Part shown: in pieces, positions 13,601-24,014 of the stretch
Layout: each line of letters opens with the position of its first letter
Numbering within the stretch: position 1 is the stretch's first letter
Assembly (NCBI GenBank): GCA_001579985.1
Contig: LRSR01007624.1
Location: 1-45,040 of the forward strand
Length of the DNA stretch: 45,040 nt
Source: Hypsibius dujardini
Taxonomy: Eukaryota; Tardigrada; Eutardigrada; Parachela; Hypsibiidae
Direction of reading: 5' to 3'
The notes under the pieces: generated by a model
The model's input: the letters and a program-made list of their open reading frames with translations, nothing else
What the model was told of the DNA's origin: nothing
Database searches by the model: none
Program-made: the position numbers and the translations under genes

Positions 13601-16600
13601 AATCCACCGTGAAAGTTCCTAAAATGTCACGTTACAGTTTTCTTTGACCATCAATGAGAGACGGCTAAACAAAAAGTTGTAGCGACAATATTCTCGTTGT
13701 CTCTTCTCGTTTTCCCATCCTACAGGTTAAAATGTTAAAAAGCATACCATCGCGGTTGTCATTGATCTTGAACGGCACGTCTTGTCCCTTCTCATTCTGC
13801 AGGGCAATTTGCACGTCTCCTGGACCAGCTTGAGCGCAGTCTACCGTGAAGTGGGTCGGCGTCGCCGTGCGGACTCCCGGCTCGACACCGGGGCCGTAGA
13901 CTCGAACCTTGCCGGGATTGGTGGGCTCCTGCACATACACCCGGAAGGGGCTCCTTGGGACCGCGACTCCAGAGTAGTTGACTTGGACAGTATGTTTGGC
14001 GCTCTTCAAGGCGGTGTACTGGACTTTGTACGTGCCGTCGCCGAGGTCGCGAACCGTAACATTGACCGGGTTGTAGTCGCTGTCCATGACAGTGACATGA
14101 AGAGGAGCTCTTCCGGCTTCGCGGGCGTCAATGGTGAACTCGGTGGGACGTCCGGTCTGGACACCCTCGGGTTCGACTCCTGGTCCGAACACCTGTAAGA
14201 CCACATTGAACGCATATTTCTTCAGGTTTCTATGATCTTTGCATGTTGTTGTGTCTGGCGGTCAGTGGCCAAAAATGGATTTCACATTCAGATCGATACC
14301 TGAATTCATTTTCTAAAGCAGGAGCTATAATACAGAACGACCTGTAGAACGATTCAAGCAACTACAAGGTGCTTCTACGTATTATATACTTCTGCCGCAA
14401 CAAAAAATGGGTAGTTCGAAAGAATCGTTAAGATTTAGGCTTTTGTCTCAGTTGTTTTAGTGCAAAATGCCGATTTCGGAAGGGTCCAATCTTCTTTTTT
14501 TGGTATGAGGAGAAGTCTGTATTTCGGCTCACCCTCCATTTGGTCGATAAGTCAGCTCACTCATGGGTTTCTCTTTGAAAGCAGGTGCTTGATTGTGTGA
14601 TTTTTTATACTATATCCTAGTATACTATACAACTTTTGGACATCAAACAATCAAGCACCTGCCATCAAAGAGAAATTCATAAGTGAGCCGAAATACAGAC
14701 TTCTCCTCATACTCGCTGGATATTCGACTTAAAATCAATTAGTTATCAGCGAGAATCTGGCAAATTCAAATCTTCCCAGTGTGTTTCGAATGTATCAGAA
14801 TTATGTTTAACATATTCAGGTAGGCCAGATTTTCACATCCCCTGTTTGCTCCTTGTGAATACAAGACGAGTTTTTTATGTTAAGTTGAAAAAGTCGTTCA
14901 GTGAATTTTAAAGTGCAACAGTTCACCTTGACTTTATCGGGGTTGACGCCGTCTGGCATGTTGATGATCTGCGCCATGAAGGGACTGTTGGGAATGTCCT
15001 CGTCGTTGCACAACACATGGACCGCGTACTCGCCGGGCGCGGTGGGCCAGTACTTCACGTCGGCAGTTTGGTCGCCGTTATCCTTGCAGTCGATCTTGGC
15101 CTGACTGGGTCCCTCGATCGAAAACCCTAAGTGTGGACGATGAAGCCAGATAAGCACACAAACTTATGAATTGTTTTCGCCGCCGCGTGTCTCGGTCGCC
15201 TTATTTGGCGAAACCACCTCGAAGAACAACCGTTTACGTACCTAAGGGCGCAGTCTCGCCGTTCATCTCCACGCTGAAATCGGCTGAGTGACCGACCACG
15301 CCGCCCTCTAAGCCCGGTCCAAAGGCCCGCACTTTCGAGGTGATATACTTTCCCACGTTCACCTCGAACGGCGACTTTGGCACCTCCTGGCCGCCATACG
15401 AGACGATCACTGTGTACCGGCCCGGCGTCTTCGGGAAGTACTTGAACTCCGTGGTGGTCGCGTCGATCCGCTTCGACTCAAAGTGCTCTTGCACACCGCC
15501 CGGCCCGATGATCTTCACCTCCAGCTTGCCTTCCCCGGCACCCTCGGTCCAGACCTTGAAGTCCGCGACATCGCGAACACGGACTCCGTTCTTCTGGAGG
15601 CCGCGGCCGGTGCATCTGACTTTCCTGGCGTCGCTCACTGAAATCGGTCAGTCTCAATCAACACACGCTCTCGCACACGGCGACACGAAATTTGACGCCT
15701 TACCGGGTCCGATTTTAACGCCGAACGGGCTGTGGGGAATGGGCTTTCCCGCAAAGAAGACATTGACTGAGTGGAGACCCAATTCATGGGCGGTGTAGTC
15801 TACCCGCCAGACACCATCGGGGGTTTGTTTGACATTCGGGATGACCTTCCGAGAAGAAAATAAACACACATGCAAGAGCTTTGCTAGTCATCGAAAGTAT
15901 CAGCGTATCAGCGTATCTCCGTACTGTGTCTTTACGACCGGCGGCATCCATGATGATGACCTCCACGATGCCCTCGCCGGCTCCTGAGACACAAACACAG
16001 TGAAAGGACCATGCCAAAAAAACATGTAACCGAATTTATCCATTTATTACCTTTGGTGAAAACTTCGAACCAAGTTGGCTTCCCAACTAAAAAAGATTAC
16101 AAGACCGTCAGTCTTTAGTCGTTCACGGTGTTTGGCGTGTACTTACTCTGATTGCCGACCGCGTCCAGACCGGGACCCTTTGCGCTGACTTTCGATGCAT
16201 CACCAGCATACCCTCGGACATCCACGTCGAAGGGACTCTTTGGCACATCCTTTCCGGCCCAGTAGACAACGACACGATGGTGGCCTTCCTGCCGTGGGAC
16301 ATACTGACAGGAGTACGTCTTCGTTCGGTCGTTGTTGAACTTAACAGTAGACTGTAAGATAAACCAAATAATTCTGTGAACGAGTTACAAGCGAAATACA
16401 TAAATTTCTCGTTTGCCGAGAAGTGGAAGACATACCGGTACGGGTTGACCATCCGGTCCGATGACCTGAACCTCAACGGATCCAGCGCCAGCATTGAATG
16501 TCTCAACGGTGAATTTAGCGGGAGCACCCACTTTGTTTCCAGCCTCGAGACCAGGTCCGTAAGCTCGAACCTTGTTGGGAGCAATTTTTCCGTGCAGCGG

Positions 16601-16928
16601 TGCACCAGGGCGCAGCTTGGCGTTCGGGAACTGAGAGAGGTAGGTCATCATAGACTGCTCGTCAATGTTTGGGTTGACCATGTCCTCAGGGCCAATCAAT
16701 TGTGGCACACCTACGGCATAGAAAGACAGGCAATTAACAATTTTCATTTAAACATTTCCAGCATCATCTGTTTGTTTGTTTATTTCTCTAATTGTCTGTT
16801 TGTCTATCTGTCTGTTTGTCTATCTGTCTGCCTGCCTGCCTGTCTATCTGTGTGTCTGTCTGTGTGTCTGTGTGTCTGTCTGTTTGTCTGTCTGTCTGAT
16901 TGTCTATCTGCCTGTCTGCCTGTCTGCC

Positions 16929-16967
<39 letters not shown>

Positions 16968-18862
16968 GTCTGCCTCAACCGCTGCCTAAGGACTATCTAT
17001 CTACCCGTCTGACTGTCCGTTTGACTTGACCCATCTATCGGTTTCATCATAGCTGCATGTAGCATGCTAATTTGTACATACCAAGCCAGTCATCAGCCAA
17101 TTTCATGGCCTCAGTGGCGTTCTTTTTAGCATTCTTGGGAGTCCAATCCGCCCAATCGGGACAAAGGCCTATCAAACGAAAACATACCAACCGGTCAAAT
17201 TTTCAGCTATGCATTGGGCATCGCGACCCTTTCTAAATTCCAGTACCGGGAGCCACGGCATCCACCAGGGCACCGACCGCTCTTCCGTCGTTCCAGTCGT
17301 TTGTGAAGTTGTTAATGGCCAGATCGGGTATCTTGTTCTGGATCCACCGCAGCAGCCGCTGCTTCGGTGTGAGATCCTTGGCGCCCTCGTCCTCGTCCGC
17401 CCACATCGGCATCGAGATGGAGTAGTGCAGAATGAGCGTCCATATCAGACCCAGGATGAGTTTCAGTTTGCCGTCCACAATGTCGGAACTGTCTGTAAAC
17501 AGAAGACCATACCGTACTCACATACCCATGGGGACAGAGGAAGAAAGATGTATTCGTTTCGAAAAAACATGAATCGAAAAAGTTCTTTCCTAGATAAAAC
17601 AATCACAACCAGAAAAAAAATAATATAAAAAAATAAACTAAACCGAAAATCAAATCGCGTTTGGTTTCGTTAATTGTTTTTACAGCCAAACCAATATACC
17701 TTATGTTAAAATTAGAATCGATGTGTCCCATTAAATATCACTTTAAAATTATATCTTATGTCGTTATACGCGTGCATTTTCATGAATAATTTTTACCATA
17801 TTAAAGTAGAAATATTCGGCACATTTATCTGACTGACACATTGGACTATTTGACACCTCGACCGTCTGGCCTTGAAACAGACCGGAAATGTACACTAGAT
17901 GGCCGGTATGTGAATTTGCACATACACACGTGGCAAAATCCTTGCGCTAACCGAGTTAAGCCATTACACTCGTTCGACGCATGGCTGTTGTACACAACCG
18001 CGAGTTAAAGTGCTTAATTCGGTCAGCGAAAGGTTTTTGCCACGTGTGTAATTATTGGGTGCTGTGCTAATCGAGCAAACACGCCTGTATCCACAGGGGA
18101 TGTCTACAAACACAGTACACATTACATGTACCGTACACATCAACCATAAATTCTCGAAGAGTACTCGATGAAATTTGTGCTTGCAGGTACAAGATATACT
18201 TCGTAAAACAAGCACCGTACCTAAACTGTTGGTTGTTTTTCTAATGGACTCGAGATAAAGCTAGCGCAGCGGCAGGTGTGACGAGCCCGCTGAAGAAGAA
18301 TAGCGCAAATTCTTCCGCTCTTTGCTACGTTCATCATCGAATTAACCTCTGCTGCTTTCATGTCTGTTAATGAGTTTTTTGTAAGTTGTCTCTATCTTTG
18401 TGACTGCCTGTCTACAGTCTCTTTCCCCCTGTCGGTTGGTAGAGACTGCGGCCAGTAAAACAGACAGGAAAGTGCGATGAAACTTCAAACCAAAGCCTGT
18501 AATTTGGCCCCGCACAATAATTTGTAAAGGTGGTACAGACTCCGGTCAGATTTAAAACTGCCGTCTGATTGTGAGTGGTGTGGCCGTCCATTCACATGTC
18601 AAGTGCCACCACGGTGCCGCACATGCAGCCGGAAGCAATGCAATTTTAACGGAGATCGAGAGAGAGAGGTTCCTATCTTGATTCGTTTCAAGTGAAGATG
18701 CATTCAAACTGATAAGACTCAGAAAAACTAGAAGCCCCACGCTGGAATCAATCAGCCAAGTCTAGAGGGTTTAGAAAGCAGAAAGACAGACAGACAGACA
18801 TACAAGCAGACAGACAGACAGGCAGGCAAACAGGCAGACAGACAGGCAGGCAGGCAAACAGG

Positions 18863-18940
<78 letters not shown>

Positions 18941-19528
18941 TCGAGTGACAGGCACAAACATACATGTCACTAGCAAGATATGGAAGGCATTCATTCTTCT
19001 GCTAGTACCAGGTTTCAGACGAAAGACCTATTTCCATAGCTTTAGCTCGGTTTTTTTCTGTTTGACGTATCGGGAGAGGATTACTCGATTGACGGATGGC
19101 TCGACACACAAGCGATCTGCTTTGACGTTAAAAAAACTCACATAATAAAGAGGCGCCAAGGTGTGTACCGTAGACTGTCGGAGCCAACAAAACTCTTATC
19201 AAGTCGATGTACGTTGGAGAAAATGATTTTGCAGCATAAATAAAAACCTGTCTGGTTGGAAATTGACCATGAGAAACATACCGCGTGCGCGGCTCTTTAA
19301 CGCGAGGAATGAACGAACACACCGACGAAATATTACTGCTGATGTACTTAGCGGCGAACCTGATCTTTCAACTGTTGCCGTACATGGTCTTCCGCTTGCT
19401 CTCTCATGCAGTATTCTCCATTAGACGATGACGCTCAGTGGGATTATGGCAGTTTGTTTTAACTGAGTTACCCCTGAAAAACCGCAAGTCTGTGCCTCTA
19501 TCCAGCTTGTCTGATTTCCCCCCGTAAT

Positions 19529-19564
<36 letters not shown>

Positions 19565-21408
19565 TTGTCTGTTCGTCTGTTCGTCTGTCTGTCTGCTTGT
19601 CTAGTCAGTCTGCCTGTTTTCGATATGGCCTCTGCCGGGTGACATGGGGTCCAAGTCGACCGTCGCTACAAGCGTGCGCCACAATGCCACTTTACACTTT
19701 GGCACTCTTATGATAAGATCCAGTGGAGTGGGCCCATATGATGTGAACAATGCGAAATCGCAAACATAAACTAAAATTTTCAAGACAAGCCAGACATACT
19801 GGCGTGTCCATAAAAGCGGATAAGCGGATAAACAGCCGAACATTTTAACACCACAATCTGCTTTTAACCGGTGTGGCCTCCAGGCGCAGCCGTAAATCGA
19901 AACATTATTCTGATTTTTATTAGGGCTACCGAACGGAAACTCACACGATAGTCAAAGCCGGAGACACGACAGATAGACAGACAACAACACGACACAGTCC
20001 AGTGAGTCCAGATTCGGAAGGTACTGCAGAGAACGAGAGTGAGACGGAAGCAGGCTATTAAAAAACGGTGTTCACCCAGCACAAAATTTAATTTGCGGCC
20101 TCTTTTTGCCTGCACCGATTCTTCCGGTTGAGTGACTGCTCTGATTGGCTTCACGACGGCTCAAGACGCTAAAACATGCTCAACGAAACAAATTACTTTA
20201 ATGTAATAGATAGTTTGAACATAGTGAAGAGAGAGAGATCCCTATGGTTTGGGTATGAGCTATTTAGCAAACTTTATTTTAGCGGAGCTGACCACAACTA
20301 ACAAAGCTATTTGCCTGTGAAGTCAGGCATTGATTGATTGATTGACTATTCGAACGGCTTAATTGACGGATTATTCGACCGACCGATTGGTCAGTTTTCT
20401 CTTACCGATATTGACCAGTTTGATATTCTCATCCTCCTGCAGGAAGTTCAAGGCCACCGAGACATTCTCCAGTTTCTGTGAGCGAAAAGTGGGACGTTTG
20501 TTGTGCTTCGGCAGCTGCTTCCCACTCAACACTTCAATCAACGCAATCAATCGTAATCCATCGGATAGATCAGTCTCCAAACTGCCGATCGTCTTGTTGA
20601 CCGTCTTCAAGTGCTCATTGGCCCAGCGCGTGAAGGTGTTTTGCTGGATGCGCTTCCACGGCGCGTCGTCCGCCAGATCGCGCTCGGTCGCCGGCCTACA
20701 ACGGGCACATCACAATCAACGAATCAATCAAATGTATGATGAGTACCAACAAAACTCAACCCACGAAAGTTGTGAACCTTCTCATGACACGGTCAACACT
20801 CAATCCGTCAAAACCCACAACATAAAAAAAATAATTGGAAAAAAGTGTGAAGTGATGAATTAAAAATGATCAACATGCAAATTAAGGCCACACATCAATC
20901 ACTTCGCACGCATCGAGGTGGCTCAATCAATACATCAATCAACCAACCACTTCGATACATCAATCAATCAATAAAATCGGTAAGTCAATCAATCAAAACA
21001 AATTACTTGTGCAGACATGCGGAAATCGAACTGTTTCCGGTCTAGATAAAAAAATCTATAAAATTACATGTCTTCTTCGTCCTCTTCGCCGGTCAAACGG
21101 GGCTCAGTGTCGATTTCCTTTTGGTAATCCGCTTCCTGTTGTTGTTGAGGAACCGCCTGTTGCTGCTGCTGCTGTGGCTGTTGTTGCTGCTGCTGTGGCG
21201 GTTGCTGCTTGCTGGTGGACTGTTGCTGCTGCTGCTGTTGTTGGGGCACCTGTTGTGGCGGCGGGGGTCCCGGTTTGTTGGGCACTTGTTGCGCAGGCAC
21301 AGGAACAGTATTCTGCGGCTTCTGGCCAAACACACTGGGCCGGTCGCCTGCTGCCGGTGGAGGTGCATTCTGACCGGCTGGTGCATTCTGTGGTTTTTTG
21401 TTGTTCAT
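1590..21408 (-). CDS. Filamin, complete 33-exon gene (2733 aa model)
   Basis: Filamin crosslinks actin filaments and anchors membrane receptors to the cortical cytoskeleton as a dimer. Spliced exons, 5' to 3': 21408-21068, 20695-20406, 17492-17247, 17168-17082, 16710-16436, 16351-16147, 16086-16051, 15983-15925, 15845-15704, 15637-15242, 15126-14927, 14192-13748, 13618-13466, 12920-11667, 11412-11239, 11031-10802, 10736-10712, 10644-10591, 10381-10023, 9894-9346, 6634-6520, 6448-6179, 5793-5461, 5392-5189, 5037-4913, 4461-4434, 4205-4077, 3993-3589, 3214-2969, 2760-2374, 2312-2064, 1859-1738, 1658-1590. All junctions are GT-AG and phase-consistent; the total is 8202 nt. The product has tandem CH domains, about 22 Ig-like repeats (vertebrate filamins have 24), two hinges and a terminal dimerisation repeat. 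The start is the ATG at 21408 (A at -3); an untranslated 5' exon is possible because a TTGCAG acceptor-like site lies just upstream. Exon 14 may begin at 13025 instead. No AATAAA or ATTAAA is visible downstream of the stop. The family is certain; individual small exons are predictions. Confidence 0.97.
1910..2010 (+). repeat. (TCTG)n array in filamin intron 31
   Basis: A run of TCTG/TGTC tetranucleotides with a few variants. It reads as CAGA in the filamin transcript. Its six-frame translations (CLSV repeats) are not genes. Confidence 0.95.
2818..2950 (+). repeat. (CAGA)n array in filamin intron 29
   Basis: CAGA units fill most of a 208-bp intron in two blocks separated by a repeated CATACAGAAAGAACAGAC segment. 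The array reads as TCTG in the transcript, opposite to the array in intron 31. Confidence 0.95.
3478..3530 (+). repeat. (TCTG)n array in filamin intron 28
   Basis: A short TCTG array, reading as CAGA in the transcript. Confidence 0.9.
4588..4845 (+). repeat. Degenerate (TCTG)n array in filamin intron 25
   Basis: A 250-bp TCTG-rich stretch with CAGT, TGCC and GGTC variants. Confidence 0.95.
5925..6140 (+). repeat. Degenerate (CAGA)n array in filamin intron 22
   Basis: CAGA, CAGG and CAAA units over about 200 bp, in opposite orientation to the array in intron 25. Confidence 0.9.
6635..9345 (-). other. Large filamin intron 20 before hinge 1 (2.7 kb)
   Basis: No coding exon is supported here. 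The intron holds a TG/TCTG-rich stretch (7770-7835), a short TCTG array (8339-8385) and a very A/T-rich stretch (about 8980-9290). It separates the rod-1 exons from the hinge-1 and rod-2 exons. Confidence 0.7.
9346..11412 (-). other. Filamin exons 15-20: rod-1 repeats 9-13
   Basis: These exons complete repeat 9 and encode repeat 10 ([13 protein letters not shown]), repeat 11 ([13 protein letters not shown]), repeat 12 ([14 protein letters not shown]) and repeat 13 ([13 protein letters not shown]). Repeat 10 is split by a 25-bp exon 17 (10736-10712, DNRDGTCL) and a 54-bp exon 18 (10644-10591). The phases (0 in, 1 out for exon 17) and the conserved DNRDGTC-VDYT sequence support both. Exon 20 (9894-9346) is a single 549-bp phase-0 exon that ends just before hinge 1. 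Confidence 0.93.
10448..10575 (+). repeat. (CAGA)n array in filamin intron 18
   Basis: CAGA units with variants occupy most of the 209-bp intron between exons 18 and 19. Confidence 0.93.
11538..11660 (+). repeat. Degenerate (CAGA)n array in filamin intron 14
   Basis: CAGA-rich stretch just after the donor of the long linker exon. Confidence 0.9.
11667..12920 (-). other. Filamin exon 14: Pro/Gly/Gln-rich linker plus repeats 7-9 (start)
   Basis: At 1254 bp this is by far the largest filamin exon. About the first 232 codons are low complexity, rich in Pro, Gly, Gln, Ser and Thr, with recurring SQKPG and GQGVP motifs. The remainder of a divergent repeat 7 follows ([17 protein letters not shown] ... 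[12 protein letters not shown]), then repeat 8 ([13 protein letters not shown]) and the start of repeat 9 ([13 protein letters not shown]). The acceptor used here (CAATTTCAG before 12920) fits the phase of exon 13. An in-phase upstream alternative at 13025 adds 35 codons that carry the same SQKPG repeat. Homology of the linker is unclear. Confidence 0.9.
13466..16710 (-). other. Filamin exons 5-13: rod-1 repeats 1-6
   Basis: Exon 5 completes CH2 with the conserved [16 protein letters not shown] block, then repeat 1 begins ([13 protein letters not shown]). Repeat 2 begins [11 protein letters not shown], repeat 3 [11 protein letters not shown], repeat 4 [10 protein letters not shown], repeat 5 [12 protein letters not shown] and repeat 6 [12 protein letters not shown]. 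Each ends in the usual (I/V)P-SPF strand. Exon 7 (16086-16051) is only 36 bp and exon 8 (15983-15925) only 59 bp. Exon 13 ends inside the first strand of repeat 7 ([11 protein letters not shown]), where the linker encoded by exon 14 begins. Confidence 0.93.
14503..14712. mobile_element. Foldback/MITE-like element in filamin intron 11
   Basis: The outer 30 bp (GTATGAGGAGAAGTCTGTAT...) at 14503-14532 is matched in reverse complement at 14683-14712. The inner arms (CAGGTGCTTGATTG) also pair. The left arm carries an extra ~29-bp segment that repeats GCTCAC. There is no coding capacity. The pattern is that of a small non-autonomous foldback transposon. Confidence 0.75.
16770..17020 (+). repeat. 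(TCTG)n array in filamin intron 4
   Basis: TCTG units with TGTG and TGCC variants, purest at about 16920-16968. Confidence 0.95.
17923..18050. mobile_element. Short MITE, family sharing ACACACGTGGCAAAA termini (copy A)
   Basis: Left end TACACACGTGGCAAAA and right end in reverse complement. Arms of about 50 bp pair with roughly 85 percent identity by eye (CCGAGTTAAGC against CCGAATTAAGC). It lies in filamin intron 2 and shares its termini with the element at 28357-28852. Confidence 0.75.
18780..18945 (+). repeat. (CAGA)n array in filamin intron 2
   Basis: CAGA/CAGG units, purest at about 18896-18940. Confidence 0.95.
19528..19610 (+). repeat. (TCTG)n array in filamin intron 2
   Basis: A TCTG array in the same intron as the opposite-orientation array at 18780-18945. 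Confidence 0.93.
21068..21408 (-). other. Filamin exon 1: glutamine/proline-rich N-terminal tail
   Basis: This exon encodes residues 1-113 plus two bases of Met114. The tail is dominated by glutamine runs mixed with Pro and Ser and ends in an acidic stretch (TGEEDEED). The donor falls inside the ATG of the conserved MPATE motif that opens the actin-binding domain of vertebrate filamins. Human filamin A has only a short Ala/Gly/Ser tail here, so the long Q-rich extension is unusual. A downstream start at Met114 would give a conventional filamin, so two start sites are conceivable. Confidence 0.85.
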
Positions 21409-22661
21409 CGTGGGGCGGGACCTGCAAGCCCAATCGCATTTACCTCGTGCTGACCAATGGAAAATAGGCCCGACCAATTGTTGAACCAATCAACAGAAAA
21501 GGCTGCAGTAGCTCGAACTCCGACCGAGCATAAATGAACAAAATACATTCAGTAAGTATTGCTAGAATGTAGGCGCTGCTCCTATTAGAGACGGAAACAC
21601 ACCCTACATTCCTTTTTTTCGTTTCGCATTGATATTCAACTTTGCCACAAATCACAATTTAAACATACGCTTGATTTTTTGTATTACCTAGTGGAATTTG
21701 GCTTTCAGTTGTTACAAGCGCTCAGGGATTCAACTGTTTGGGTTGCATAGGAGGCATTTACGGCGAAACCGACAATGCAGACCTTCTCAACCAGCTCGGT
21801 ACCGTCTGTCATAACTGATAACCGGAAATTACAAGGTAAAAACCGACCGACGCATCATCAAATTTGTATCTGTTGTCCACGCCTCCTTACGTTACAAAAC
21901 GCCTAATATGTACAAAACACATCGGTCTTACTCGGCTATGTTGCTTGCTACACATTCTGGTTTCTGGCAATTGGCGAGCTGTGGCCGGCGCAACGACCCG
22001 CATACACAAGAGTGTGTTCCTATGACGGACGTTGTACACTGTATACACATACACACACACGCAGACACACACAGACACGGACACATACATTAGCACCATG
22101 CAATGCAACACCATTGGCGTCGGCGTCTTTTACTGCCCTGTTTTACTCATCGCATTCTTGGTCCTTTTACCGCATAATCTCCCTCCCTCGCCCCGTGTGC
22201 CATAAGAAAACACACTCAACCGTGTGGCGGGGGTGTCAAGAAAACATGATTCACGGTAGGATTTCCGTCTCTGATGCATCCATCGTTCGGTTAACAACAT
22301 ACATGTACTGCATAGCTGATGATTAAGTTTGGGCCGCAAGACATAGTAATGACAGTCAAGTCGGCCTTTCTTTCAATATAAAATAACCAAATCAAGACAT
22401 CGGCCAACCAAGGACGGATTAATTCGTCATCGATTATATCGGCTGCTAGCGAGGATTGTGTAATTTGTTTTTCACTTTATGATATTGGGCACGTCCGAAA
22501 ACTTTCTCGTGTTACTAATCTTAAATAGTCATCGAAAGTCATGTCTGCGATGCCACACGCAGCAGACAATTAGTACACGGCTAAGTCAATCAGCTTTCTT
22601 CAAGTATGACGCCTCGACGAATCATTTCCGGTGGCGCCACTGAAGCACTTTCTCATTGAAA

Positions 22662-23038
22662 GTACTGTAAAGTCCCGACCCATCCATGGTACTTTTTGGA
22701 CCCCCACGTGAATCACACCCGGTGGGCCAAAACAACTGTTACGCTTCAATCGTTCAAACAAGTTTGAACGGCGGAAGCAATCAAGGATCCTTTTTCTTTC
22801 GGTTCTTCGGTTCTTCGGTTCTTCGGTTCTTCAAGCGATTACGACGGCCCATTTTTTTTAAATGTTAAAGAAAACGCAAAGCGCTTCAATCGATCAATCA
22901 AGCGCTTGAACTGCTTACGCAATCAATCAGTCGACACGTGCAGTCTTGTGGTTTGTACATCTTTGCAATCAATCAAAACGAATGCTTTTTACTGTGTGAT
23001 GACGTAGGCACCACGGATGGGTCGGGACTCTACAGTAC
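22662..23038. repeat. Pair of 31-bp inverted repeats enclosing ~315 bp
   Basis: The left arm 22662-22692 (core AGTCCCGACCCATCC) and the right arm 23008-23038 are reverse complements at 28 of 31 positions, and all three differences are A/G transitions. The enclosed DNA has no long ORF. It looks like a short foldback or MITE-type element, or the remains of terminal repeats of the adjacent transposase relic. Confidence 0.75.
22799..22832 (+). repeat. Tandem GGTTCTTC repeat
   Basis: Four consecutive CGGTTCTTC-type units inside the DNA enclosed by the 31-bp inverted repeats. Confidence 0.85.
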
Positions 23039-23347
23039 ATGGCAAAGCGGAAGTACAGCTGTATGGCCGGTATGCTGAAGGCGGCAAAAGAGAAATGGGA
23101 GAAAATTCCGTCAGAAATGTTCCGTGACTCGTTCCGTTCCTGGCCCGAGCGTGTCCTGGCGATTTACAAAGCGAAGGGTCATCATGCACCAAATAGAGAG
23201 ATATATGGTCAAGTTTTTCTTGTCGATTTTGCAAAGTTGAGCAGACGTTCGTGGTGGACCCTGTACATGGCAAATGCCTTGCAGGCTTTTGCCGCTAATA
23301 ATTCGAACGAAACGTTCGGTTCACGCACCGAGGTCCTGACCTTTTAA
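23039..23347 (+). pseudogene. Tc1/mariner-like transposase C-terminal remnant
   Basis: A 102-codon open frame contains LKAAKEKWEKIPSEMFRDSF followed by RSWPERVLAIYKAKGHH. This resembles the C-terminal end of Tc1/mariner transposases, where a segment spaced as W..IP.E..R......P.R....I.AKG closes the catalytic domain. No DDE catalytic residues or helix-turn-helix segment lie upstream in frame, so it is at most a 5'-truncated relic. It begins one base after an arm of the 31-bp inverted repeat. The assignment is by motif memory, not by search. Confidence 0.5.
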
Positions 23348-23559
23348 CACGTCCATGTGTCAGCTCACAATTCCGTAACCGAATCCAATATTCTGATTTG
23401 TCATTTGTGTGCTAACTTGAATGCTGTAGAGTGCAGTGGTGGTTAGTCATAAGATTTTGCGGTTGGTTGTTGAATAAACAATTCCGGATGCAAGCTGTTA
23501 GTCATTAAGGTTCCGGCGAGCGAGTCATCATATGCTTGGTCATTCAAGGCAGCGAGAGG

Positions 23560-23594
<35 letters not shown>

Positions 23595-23801
23595 ACCAGC
23601 ACGCTTTGACAGCATACGTAAACGCTTAAGTCTAAATAAACATCTTCTTCCTTGGCACTATAGAAAGTATTTTCAAAATTATATTTCGGTGTTATAAAAA
23701 ATTCAAATTTAAAGTTCTTCAGAAACTAAATCACAGGTACCCAGGGAATTTTACTTCTGCGCTAAAGGTCTTCGGCACGCCTGTCAGGTGGAAGTCGTAA
23801 A

Positions 23802-24014
23802 ATGTCCGATCTTATTGAATCTGCGGATGATGTCTACCCGCAGAACTGTAAGCAACAAATTGCTCAGACTTGGCTAGATTTGACGTCTAAATTTATCTCG
23901 CCTTGCTGCCCCGATGATCTCGTGGTACCGCGACGATCGAATTACGATGAACTCGCATATGGAACAACATTTCATTGCGGAACAACATTTCCAGATCCAA
24001 TTGGGTCATTTTGA
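23802..24014 (+). CDS. Unrecognised small ORF (70 aa), weak
   Basis: This open frame starts MSDLIESADDVYPQNC and contains QTWLDLTSKFISPCCPDDLV. It is not low complexity and reads more like a protein than its surroundings, but I recognise no family and see no supporting exons or poly(A) signal. It ends just before a TTAATTGATT tandem stretch. It could be a fragment of a decayed mobile-element gene, given the transposase remnant 0.5 kb upstream. Confidence 0.2.
   Translation: MSDLIESADDVYPQNCKQQIAQTWLDLTSKFISPCCPDDLVVPRRSNYDELAYGTTFHCGTTFPDPIGSF

Larger units (their letters stand above)
17493..20405 (-). other. Large filamin intron 2 (2.9 kb), repeat-rich
   Basis: This intron splits CH1. It contains a foldback element (17923-18050), a CAGA array (18780-18945), a TCTG array (19528-19605) and a short ATTG run near 20330-20344. 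I see no additional exon. Confidence 0.7.
17082..20695 (-). other. Filamin exons 2-4: actin-binding domain (CH1 + CH2)
   Basis: Exons 20695-20406, 17492-17247 and 17168-17082 encode about residues 114-321, and exon 5 finishes CH2. CH1 is recognised by [37 protein letters not shown] and the actin-site block [17 protein letters not shown]2 is recognised by [45 protein letters not shown] and ADDWLG. The order and motifs match the filamin type of tandem CH actin-binding domain. Intron 2 (17493-20405) is the largest intron and is full of repeats. Confidence 0.97.

Noticed and set aside
21121-21453. Plus-strand leucine-rich ORF ([11 protein letters not shown])
   Set aside because: Antisense of the polyglutamine codons, not a membrane protein.
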